Position numbers and translations under genes: made by a program. Source: JBOHPP01 sp050731755 (GTDB lineage Bacteria > Methylomirabilota > Methylomirabilia > Rokubacteriales > CSP1-6). From it: a DNA stretch of 21,272 bases. Below the pieces are notes generated by a model. That model was not told the origin of the DNA, searched no databases, and saw only the letters and a program-made list of their open reading frames with translations. Below, one piece after another: positions 13,959-21,272 of this stretch (positions are counted from its first letter, which is position 1; each line of letters begins with the position of its first letter). The stretch covers positions 1-21,272 of the forward strand of contig JBOHPP010000246.1 of the NCBI GenBank assembly GCA_050731755.1, in the 5' to 3' direction.

Positions 13959-16295
13959 ATGTCCGCCGACGAGATCCGGGCGCTGTACATGGCCATGCCC
14001 GAGCGTCTCGCTCGGGCCCGGCAGACCTTCGGCCGTCCGCTCACGCTTACCGAGAAGATCCTGGTCGGTCACTGCTGGGACTTCGACACGCAGGCGTGGG
14101 AGCGGGGCAAGGCCATCTTGAGATTGCGTGTCGATCGGGTGTCCCTGCAGGACGCGACCGGCCAGATGGCGCTGCTGCAGTTCATGATGTCGGGCCGCAA
14201 GCGCGTGGCGGTGCCCACGACGGTGCACTGCGACCATCTCATCCGGGCCGAGTCGGGCGCCGCCGAGGACTTCGGCCGGGCCATCCGGGAAAACCAGGAG
14301 GTCTACGACTTCCTGCGCTCGTCCTCGCGCAAGTTTGGGATCGGCTTCTGGCGTCCGGGCTCGGGGATCATCCACCAGGTCGTTCTCGAGAACTACGCGT
14401 TCCCCGGTGGGCTCATGATCGGCGCCGACTCGCATACGCCCAACGGCGGCGGCCTGGGGATGCTGGCCATCGGCGTGGGCGGCGCCGACGCCGCCGAGGC
14501 GATGGCGGGCCTGCCCTGGGAGGTGCTGCATCCCCGGCTGATCGGCGTGCACCTCACCGGCAAGCTGGCCGGCTGGACGGCGTCCAAGGATGTCATCACC
14601 TACCTGTGCACGCGGCTCACCGTCAAGGGCGGGACCAACAAGATCATCGAGTACTTCGGACCCGGCGCCGCGTCGATCAGCGCCACCGGCAAGGGGACGA
14701 TCTGCAACATGGGCGCCGAGCTGGGGGCGACCACCTCGGTGTTCCCCTTCGACGACCGCATGGCCGCCTACCTGCGCGCCACCGAGCGCGGTGAGATCGC
14801 CACGCTGGCCGAGCGCTACCGCGAGCATCTGGTGGCCGACCCCAAGGTCCTGGCCGACCCCGGCCCCTTCTACAACGAGATCGTGGAGATCAACCTCGAC
14901 GAGCTGGAGCCGCACGTCGTGGGGCCCCACTCGCCGGACCGCGGCCGGCCCATCAGCCGCCTGGCCGGCGAGGCCCGGCAGGAGCGCTGGCCGACCCACG
15001 TCACCAACGCGCTCATCGGTTCGTGCACCAACTCCTCGTACGAGGACATGCGCCGGGCCGCCCACATCGCCACGCAGGGGATCCGGGCCGGCCTCAAGGC
15101 GCGGGTGCCGTTCCTCATCACGCCCGGCTCCGAGCGGATCTACCAGACCATCAAGCGCGACGGCATCATGGAGACCTTCCAGGACATGGGCGGCACCGTG
15201 CTGGCCAACGCCTGCGGGCCGTGCATCGGCCAGTGGAAGCGCCGCGACGTCCGGCCCGACGAGACCAACACGATCGTGTCCTCATTCAACCGCAACTTCC
15301 CGGGCCGCAACGACGGCAGTGCGGCCACCCTGTCGTTCCTCAGCAGCCCGGAGATCGTGACCGCGCTGGCCTTCGCCGGCACGCTGGAGTTCGACCCCGT
15401 GCACGACACGCTGGAGACGCCCGACGGCCGGAAGTTCCGGTTCACGCCGCCGGAGGCCGAAGAGCTGCCCCGCCGCGGGTTCGTCGGGGGCGCCGAGGGC
15501 TACGAGGCTCCGGCCGACGATCCCGACAGCGTGGAGATCACCATCCCGGCCAACAGCGAGCGGCTGCAGTTGCTCGGCCCCTTCGTGGCCTGGGACGGCA
15601 CGGACTTCATCGACCTGCCCATCCTGGTCAAGACGCGAGGCAAAACGACGACGGATCACATCTCGCCGGCCGGCCCCTGGCTGCGCTTCCGCGGCCATCT
15701 CGACCGGATCAGCGACAACATGTTCATGGGCGCCGCCAACGCCTTCACCGGCGAGACGGGCAAGGGCGTGAACCCGCTGACGGGCGCATCCAGCCAGCCC
15801 TTGGCCAAGATCGCCCGGGAGCTCAAGGCCCAGGGCGCCGGCTGGATCGTCGTCGGCGACGAGAACTACGGCGAGGGATCGAGCCGCGAGCACGCCGCCA
15901 TGTCGCCCCGCTATTTCGGATGCGCCGCGGTCATCGTGCGGTCCTTCGCCCGCATCCACGAGACCAACCTCAAGAAGCAGGGCATCCTCCCGCTGACGCT
16001 GGCCGATCTGCGCGACTACGACCGGTTCGAACAGAACGACCGAGTGAGCATCACGGGGTTGTACGCGCTCACCCCGGGCAAGCCGGTGACGGTGCGGATC
16101 AAGAAGCCAGACGGGCGGGTGCTCGAGATCCAATGCAACCACAGCCTCACCAGCGAACAAATCGCCTGGTTCAAGGCCGGTTCGGCGCTGAACGCCGGCC
16201 ACCCGGTGAACCCCGAGACCGGCCAGGCGGCGAGCCTCAGTGACGTGAAGCTCGAGCCGGGCGATGCGCCGGCCCGACCAGGAGGCGGCCGCTAA
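13959..16295 (+). CDS. acn: Aconitate hydratase, mitochondrial-type
   Basis: 778 residues from ATG 13959, with Shine-Dalgarno GGGAGGG 4 bases upstream; the open frame extends further up but has no better start. Its length and architecture match the mitochondrial-type aconitase branch (about 750-780 residues) rather than AcnA or AcnB. [4Fe-4S] ligands are Cys356 (IGSCTNSS), Cys419 and Cys422 (ACGPCIG). Other signatures are GADSHTPNGGGLG, GKGTICNMGAELGATTS, KTTTDHISPAGPWL and the C-terminal swivel-domain motif NYGEGSSREHAAM. It isomerises citrate to isocitrate via cis-aconitate in the cytosol. The stop TAA shares a base with the icd start. As an oxygen-labile Fe-S enzyme it matches the Fe-S-dependent fumarase later in the operon. 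Confidence 0.97.
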   Translation: MSADEIRALYMAMPERLARARQTFGRPLTLTEKILVGHCWDFDTQAWERGKAILRLRVDRVSLQDATGQMALLQFMMSGRKRVAVPTTVHCDHLIRAESGAAEDFGRAIRENQEVYDFLRSSSRKFGIGFWRPGSGIIHQVVLENYAFPGGLMIGADSHTPNGGGLGMLAIGVGGADAAEAMAGLPWEVLHPRLIGVHLTGKLAGWTASKDVITYLCTRLTVKGGTNKIIEYFGPGAASISATGKGTICNMGAELGATTSVFPFDDRMAAYLRATERGEIATLAERYREHLVADPKVLADPGPFYNEIVEINLDELEPHVVGPHSPDRGRPISRLAGEARQERWPTHVTNALIGSCTNSSYEDMRRAAHIATQGIRAGLKARVPFLITPGSERIYQTIKRDGIMETFQDMGGTVLANACGPCIGQWKRRDVRPDETNTIVSSFNRNFPGRNDGSAATLSFLSSPEIVTALAFAGTLEFDPVHDTLETPDGRKFRFTPPEAEELPRRGFVGGAEGYEAPADDPDSVEITIPANSERLQLLGPFVAWDGTDFIDLPILVKTRGKTTTDHISPAGPWLRFRGHLDRISDNMFMGAANAFTGETGKGVNPLTGASSQPLAKIARELKAQGAGWIVVGDENYGEGSSREHAAMSPRYFGCAAVIVRSFARIHETNLKKQGILPLTLADLRDYDRFEQNDRVSITGLYALTPGKPVTVRIKKPDGRVLEIQCNHSLTSEQIAWFKAGSALNAGHPVNPETGQAASLSDVKLEPGDAPARPGGGR

Positions 16296-17557
16296 TGGCA
16301 GGGAAGGTCACCATTCCCGCGGGCGACAAGATCACGATCGAGCACGGCAAGCTGCGCGTGCCTGACCGCCCTATCATCGCGTTCATCGAGGGCGACGGGA
16401 CCGGCCCCGACATCTGGCGCGCCGCCGTACGCGTGCTGGACGCTGCCGTGGAGCAGGCCTATCGCGGAAAGAAGAAAATCGCCTGGGCCGAGGTCTACGC
16501 CGGCGAGAAGGCCAAGACCGTCTACGGCGCCGACTGCCCGCCCAACCTGCTGCCCCGCGAGACGCTCGACGTCATCCGCGAATATCTCATCGCCATCAAG
16601 GGACCGCTGACCACCCCGGTGGGCGAGGGGTTCCGCTCGCTCAACGTGACGCTACGACAGGAGCTCGACCTCTACGTCTGCCTACGGCCGGTGCGTTACT
16701 TCAAGGGCGTGCCCTCCCCGGTGAAGTATCCGGACAAGGTGGACATGGTCATCTTCCGGGAGAACACCGAGGACATCTACGCCGGCATCGAGTGGGAGCA
16801 GGGCACGCCGGAGTGTCGCCGGGTCATCGAGTTCCTTCAGCGGGAGATGGGCGTCAAGAAGATTCGGTTTCCCAACACGTCGTCCATCGGCGTCAAGCCG
16901 GTCTCCAAGGAGGGCTCGGAGCGGCTGATCCGGGCGGCCATCCGCTACGCCATCGAGAACCATCGCCGGAACGTGACGCTGGTCCACAAGGGCAATATTC
17001 AGAAGTATACGGAAGGCATGTTCATGAAGTGGGGCTACGCGCTGGCCAAGCGCGAGTTCGGCGACCGGACGGTCTCCTGGGAAGAGTGCGGCGGCAAGCC
17101 GCCGGCCGGCAAGATCCTGGTCAAGGACGCCATCACCGACGCGTTCCTGCAGCAGATCCTCACGCGGCCCGACGAGTTCGACATCATCCCGAGCTGCAAT
17201 CTCACCGGCGATCTGATCTCTGATGCCCTGGCCGCCCAGGTGGGCGGCATCGGCATCGCTCCCGGCGCCAACATCAACTACGAGACGGGCCACGCGCTGT
17301 TCGAGGCCACGCACGGCACGGCCCCCAAGTACGCCGGCCAGGACAAGGTCAACCCCGGCTCGGTGATTCTCTCCGGCGAGATGATGCTGCGCTACCTGGG
17401 CTGGACGGACGCCGCCGACCGGATCATCGCCGGCCTGGAGCGCACCATCCAGGCCAAGGTGGTGACGTACGATTTCGCCCGGCTGATGGACGGCGCCCGC
17501 GAGGTCAAGTGCTCGGAGTTCGGGACGGCCATCGTCGGCAACATGGCGAAGCTCTGA
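16295..17557 (+). CDS. icd: Isocitrate dehydrogenase, NADP-type
   Basis: 420 residues, typical of the bacterial homodimeric enzyme. The ATG overlaps the aconitase stop (TAATG), with Shine-Dalgarno AGGAGG at 16280-16285. Substrate-site motifs include PLTTPVGEGFRSLNVTLRQELDLY, with the serine that is phosphorylated by AceK in enterics. FRENTEDIYAGIEW, the catalytic lysine and tyrosine segment KGNIQKYTEG, and DLISDALAAQVGG with metal-binding aspartates are also present. HGTAPKYAGQDKVNPGS carries the Lys-Tyr pair that selects NADP in the E. coli enzyme, so NADP specificity is expected. It oxidatively decarboxylates isocitrate to 2-oxoglutarate. Followed by mdh after 22 bp. Confidence 0.97.
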   Translation: MAGKVTIPAGDKITIEHGKLRVPDRPIIAFIEGDGTGPDIWRAAVRVLDAAVEQAYRGKKKIAWAEVYAGEKAKTVYGADCPPNLLPRETLDVIREYLIAIKGPLTTPVGEGFRSLNVTLRQELDLYVCLRPVRYFKGVPSPVKYPDKVDMVIFRENTEDIYAGIEWEQGTPECRRVIEFLQREMGVKKIRFPNTSSIGVKPVSKEGSERLIRAAIRYAIENHRRNVTLVHKGNIQKYTEGMFMKWGYALAKREFGDRTVSWEECGGKPPAGKILVKDAITDAFLQQILTRPDEFDIIPSCNLTGDLISDALAAQVGGIGIAPGANINYETGHALFEATHGTAPKYAGQDKVNPGSVILSGEMMLRYLGWTDAADRIIAGLERTIQAKVVTYDFARLMDGAREVKCSEFGTAIVGNMAKL

Positions 17558-17579
17558 GCGGCGCCGCCGGGGGGACGAC

Positions 17580-18545
<966 letters not shown>

Positions 18546-18566
18546 TCAGCGAAAGAGGGACGAACC

Positions 18567-19037
18567 ATGACCAAGCCGATTCCCGAGGGCTATCACGCCG
18601 TCACGCCCTATCTGATCGTCAGCGACGCCGCCAAGGTGATCGAGTTCTACAAACGCGGGCTCGGGGCCCAGGAGCTCATGCGGATGCCCGGGCCGGGCGG
18701 GAAGATCATGCACGCCGAGGTCAAGATCGGCGACTCGGTAGTCATGATGGGCGAGGAGCCGGCCGACAAGCCGGTCATGCGCTCACCCCAGTCAACCGGG
18801 ACGCGGACGGCCACCCTGTACGTCTACGTGCCCGACGTGGACACCACCTTCAAGCGCGCGCTCGACGCCGGGGCCAAGGTCGTTACACCCATCACCGACA
18901 TGTTCTGGGGTGACCGCACCGGCACCATCGAGGACCCTTCCGGCCACCACGTCACCCTGGCCACCCACAAGGAGGACCTGTCGCCGGAAGAGATGAACAA
19001 GCGCGCCGCGGCGGCGATGAAGCAGGGGCAGAAGTAG
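18567..19037 (+). CDS. VOC-family (glyoxalase/PhnB-like) protein
   Basis: 156 residues after a clear Shine-Dalgarno (AAAGAGGGA) upstream of ATG 18567. YHAVTPYLIVSDAAKVIEFYKRGLGAQE is the usual first beta-alpha-beta-beta-beta module of PhnB-like VOC proteins. The second module has VYVPDVDTTFKRALDAGAKVVTPITDMFWGDRTGTIEDPSGHHVTLATH. The acidic and histidine residues of the PSGHHV and IEDP segments could bind a metal, but the catalytic set of glyoxalase I is not established. Function is unknown (lyase, isomerase, dioxygenase-like or resistance protein). It is embedded in the TCA operon with gaps of about 20 and 10 bp, so it is co-expressed with mdh and fumarase; a role in the pathway is not implied by sequence. 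Confidence 0.85.
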   Translation: MTKPIPEGYHAVTPYLIVSDAAKVIEFYKRGLGAQELMRMPGPGGKIMHAEVKIGDSVVMMGEEPADKPVMRSPQSTGTRTATLYVYVPDVDTTFKRALDAGAKVVTPITDMFWGDRTGTIEDPSGHHVTLATHKEDLSPEEMNKRAAAAMKQGQK

Positions 19038-19047
19038 CGGAGGCCGC

Positions 19048-19890
19048 ATGCGCGAGATCCACACCAGCGCCGTCGCCGATGCCGTCAAGAAGCTCTGCAT
19101 GGAGGCCAACTGGGACCTCGAGCCCGATATGCTGCGCGCCTTCGACCGAGCGCTCGTCACCGAGCGCTCGGCCGCGGGCAAGCAGGTGTTGCAGATTCTC
19201 AAGGAGAACGCCGAGCTGGCCCGGACGAAGCGGATTCCCTACTGCCAGGACACGGGTTTCGTCGTCTGCTTCGTCGAACTGGGGCAGGACGTCCACGTCG
19301 CCGGGGGCGGTCTCTACGACGCCATCAACGACGGCGTGAGTCAGGGTTACCAGGAGGGGTATCTCCGGGCGTCGATCGTGCGCTCCCCCTTCGACCGCGT
19401 CAACACCGGCGACAACACGCCCGCGGTGATCCACGTGGATGTGGTGCCGGGCGCGACGCTCAAGATCATGGTGATGGCCAAGGGCGGCGGCTGCGAGAAC
19501 CGCTCGAAGTACAGGATGCTGACGCCGGCCGAGGGTCTGCCCGGCGTGAAGGACTGGATCATCGAGTGCGTCCGCACGGCCGGGCCCGACGCCTGCCCGC
19601 CCCTCATCCTGGGCGTCGGGGTGGGGGGGACCTTCGAGAAGGCGGCGATCCTCTCCAAGAAGGCGCTCTTCCGCGAGCTGGGCGCGCCGAACGCGGACCC
19701 GGCCATCGACGCGCTGGAGAAGGAGCTGCTGGACCGGGCCAATCGCCTGGGCATCGGTCCCCAGGGGTACGGCGGCGACACCACGGCCTTCGGCATTCAC
19801 ATCCTCACGTACCCCTGCCACATCACCTCGCTCCCCGTGGCCGTCACGATTGAGTGTCATGCGCACAGGCATAAAGACGTGACGCTGTGA
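19048..19890 (+). CDS. fumA: Fumarate hydratase class I, alpha subunit
   Basis: 280 residues from ATG 19048, with an AGCGGAGG ribosome-binding site. This is the larger subunit of the two-subunit [4Fe-4S] fumarase/L-tartrate dehydratase family. Motifs include PYCQDTGF (Cys66), SPFDRVNTGDNTPAVIH, MAKGGGCENRSKYRML, PPLILGVGVGGTFEKAAILSKKALFRE, and LPVAVTIECHAHRH near the end. Cys66, Cys183 and Cys270 are the likely cluster ligands by position. With the beta subunit it hydrates fumarate to malate; tartrate dehydratase (TtdA) is the alternative, but the TCA setting favours fumarase. The stop overlaps the beta-subunit GTG. Confidence 0.93.
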   Translation: MREIHTSAVADAVKKLCMEANWDLEPDMLRAFDRALVTERSAAGKQVLQILKENAELARTKRIPYCQDTGFVVCFVELGQDVHVAGGGLYDAINDGVSQGYQEGYLRASIVRSPFDRVNTGDNTPAVIHVDVVPGATLKIMVMAKGGGCENRSKYRMLTPAEGLPGVKDWIIECVRTAGPDACPPLILGVGVGGTFEKAAILSKKALFRELGAPNADPAIDALEKELLDRANRLGIGPQGYGGDTTAFGIHILTYPCHITSLPVAVTIECHAHRHKDVTL

Positions 19891-20477
19891 TCAAGGCGGG
19901 GACCGACGGGGTCAAGGATGTTCATCCGCCGTTGAGCGACGCCGACATCGAGGCGCTCAAGGCGGGCGACCGCGTGCGGATCACCGGGGTGCTCTACACG
20001 GCGCGCGACGCCGCCCACGGCCGGCTCTTCCCGCTCATCGAGAAGGGCGAGCGGCTTCCCATTGACGTCAAGGGGCAGATCATCTACTACACCGGACCAT
20101 CGCCGGCCCGTCCCGGGGACGTCGTCGGCTCCATCGGCCCCACGACCGGCGGGCGCATGGACAAGTACACGCCGGCCCTCTTGAAGATCGGGCTCAAGGC
20201 CACCATTGGCAAGGGGGCCCGCTCGCAGCCGGTAAAGGACGCCCTGCGCCAGTACAAGGGCGTGTACTTTGGGGCCATCGGGGGCGCCGGCGCGGTGCTC
20301 TCCCGGTTCGTCAAGAAGCTGGAGGTCGTCGCCTACGAGGACCTGGGGACGGAGGCCATCCGGCGGCTCGAGGTCGAGAGCTTTCCCGTCATTGTCATCA
20401 ACGATTGCCACGGTGGCGACCTCTACGAGGACGGCATGAAGGCGTACGCACGAGAGGGCTCCTCGCCGGCGCAGTGA
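19887..20477 (+). CDS. fumB: Fumarate hydratase class I, beta subunit
   Basis: 196 residues from GTG 19887, which overlaps the alpha stop by 4 bases (GTGA). Family features are LKAGDRVRITGVLYTARDAAH, YYTGPSPARPGDVVGSIGPTTGG, RMDKYTPALL, IGKG, and VYFGAIGGAGAVLSRFVKKLE. It is the small subunit that completes the fumarase active site. In E. coli FumA and FumB are single fused chains, so the symbol here denotes the beta subunit, not E. coli FumB. The C-terminal Ser/Ala-rich tail ends at a TGA that overlaps the SdhC start, suggesting tight coupling of fumarase and succinate dehydrogenase expression. Confidence 0.92.
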   Translation: MIKAGTDGVKDVHPPLSDADIEALKAGDRVRITGVLYTARDAAHGRLFPLIEKGERLPIDVKGQIIYYTGPSPARPGDVVGSIGPTTGGRMDKYTPALLKIGLKATIGKGARSQPVKDALRQYKGVYFGAIGGAGAVLSRFVKKLEVVAYEDLGTEAIRRLEVESFPVIVINDCHGGDLYEDGMKAYAREGSSPAQ

Positions 20478-21151
20478 TCACGCTCTGGTCCACCTCGATC
20501 GGGAAGAAGGCGGTGATGGCGGTCACCGGCTTCATCCTGGTCGGCTTCGTCATTCTCCACATGCTCGGGAACCTGAAGCTCTACCAGGGCGAGGAAACGT
20601 TCAACAACTACGCGACGTTTCTCCGGGACGTGGGAGCCCCCGTGCTCGGCAGCCACCAGGTCCTGTGGGTGGCCCGCCTGATTCTGCTGACGGTGACCGT
20701 GCTGCACGTCGCCGCCGCCGTGCAGCTCACACGGATGAGCTACGCCGCGCGGCCCCAGCGCTACCACCGGAGGGAGCCGGTCCAGTCGACATACGCGTCG
20801 CGCACCATGCGGTGGGGCAGTGTGATCATCACACTCTTCGTGATCTACCACATCCTCCACTTCACCTTCGGGGCCGTCGGCTACGCGCCCGGGCAATTCC
20901 GGTCGATGTCGGTCTACCGCAACGTGGTCATCGGCTTCTCCGTCTGGTACGTGTCAGCCTTCTACATCGCGGCGATGATCGCGCTCGGGCTTCACATGCA
21001 CCACGGGGTGTGGAGCATGTTTCAAACACTAGGCCTGAACAACGTCGGGGCCAACCGCTTCTACCGGACGCTGGCCACCGTGTCGTCGCTGGCCGTCGTT
21101 GCCGGTAACATCTCGTTTCCCGTTGCCGTGCTCGCCGGCCTGATCAGATAA
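20474..21151 (+). CDS. sdhC: Succinate dehydrogenase cytochrome b558-type subunit SdhC
   Basis: 225 residues from GTG 20474, overlapping the fumarase beta stop by 4 bases. The protein opens with WSTSIGKKAVMAVTGFILVGFVILHMLGNL and has five membrane spans with a conserved histidine in each haem-bearing helix (HMLGNL, VLHVAAAVQLTRM, YHILHFTFG, LHMHHGVWSMFQTLG). This is the single-chain, di-haem b558-type anchor of B-type succinate dehydrogenases and quinol:fumarate reductases. It anchors the catalytic subunits and exchanges electrons with quinone. The SdhA of the same complex begins 22 bp downstream. Confidence 0.95.
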   Translation: MITLWSTSIGKKAVMAVTGFILVGFVILHMLGNLKLYQGEETFNNYATFLRDVGAPVLGSHQVLWVARLILLTVTVLHVAAAVQLTRMSYAARPQRYHRREPVQSTYASRTMRWGSVIITLFVIYHILHFTFGAVGYAPGQFRSMSVYRNVVIGFSVWYVSAFYIAAMIALGLHMHHGVWSMFQTLGLNNVGANRFYRTLATVSSLAVVAGNISFPVAVLAGLIR

Positions 21152-21173
21152 CCACCGGGAAAGGCGACACGAC

Positions 21174-21272
21174 GTGAATCCTGAGACGACGGCCGGCCCT
21201 ACCGGTGCGAACTTCGTGGACGGCCGGCTCGACGCGAGGATCCCGCCGGGGCCGATCGAACAGAAATGGGAG
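21174..21272 (+). CDS. sdhA: Succinate dehydrogenase flavoprotein SdhA (b558-type complex), N-terminal 33 codons
   Basis: From GTG 21174 the frame is open to the right edge. The visible piece has FVDGRLDARIPPGPIEQKW, which resembles the extra N-terminal segment found before the FAD domain in flavoproteins of b558-type complexes. Gene order sdhC then sdhA supports it. The FAD-binding region lies outside the window, so nothing can be said of its flavin-linking residue. Confidence 0.8.
   Translation, partial: MNPETTAGPTGANFVDGRLDARIPPGPIEQKWE

Overview
The window is high-GC DNA (roughly two thirds G+C by eye) from a free-living bacterium with respiratory, aerobic-type metabolism. There is no phylogenetic marker. 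The gene mix (tight TCA-cycle operon, tripartite tricarboxylate transporter, peptide-type ABC binding protein, haloalkane dehalogenase, Mo-bisPGD oxidoreductase) resembles uncultured soil or sediment lineages such as Rokubacteria/Methylomirabilota. That placement is an inference. No tRNA, rRNA, CRISPR array, insertion sequence or phage gene was seen.

Layout. 1-1824: C-terminal part of a molybdopterin oxidoreductase. 1887-2501: a membrane-anchored TlpA-type thioredoxin whose first active-site Cys codon is an in-frame TGA, followed by a perfect 6-bp hairpin of bacterial SECIS type, so it is a likely selenoprotein. It overlaps by 4 bp a succinate dehydrogenase/fumarate reductase-type flavoprotein (2498-4258) that has Cys where the covalent-FAD His normally sits. 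4266-7264: complete tctB-tctA-tctC uptake system. 7291-8655: a 5'-shortened SnoaL-like protein, a metallo-beta-lactamase-fold hydrolase and an SdhD-like membrane anchor. 8684-9089: a decayed patch with a broken small gene, a start-less 62-codon ORF and a very strong hairpin. 9086-9952: haloalkane dehalogenase of the LinB/DhaA (HLD-II) type. 9966-13052 (minus strand): amidohydrolase, a metallo-hydrolase pseudogene, and a family-5 substrate-binding protein with a good sigma-70-like promoter.

13136 to the right edge (plus strand) is a TCA-cycle cluster: sdhB-like iron-sulfur subunit, aconitase, NADP-type isocitrate dehydrogenase, malate dehydrogenase, a VOC protein, both subunits of a class I (Fe-S) fumarase, cytochrome b558-type SdhC, and the first 33 codons of its SdhA. 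It therefore covers citrate to isocitrate to 2-oxoglutarate, succinate to fumarate, and fumarate to malate to oxaloacetate. A sigma-70-like promoter and a leader hairpin lie just ahead of aconitase.

Two succinate dehydrogenase/fumarate reductase sets appear to coexist: a dispersed one (flavoprotein 2498, SdhD-like anchor 8335, SdhB 13136) and a conventional b558-type one starting at 20474. The most notable item is the putative selenocysteine thioredoxin next to the molybdoenzyme and the unusual flavoprotein. At least three genes in the window are broken or shortened (7291, 8684 and 11124-11452), which shows active gene decay in the accessory part.
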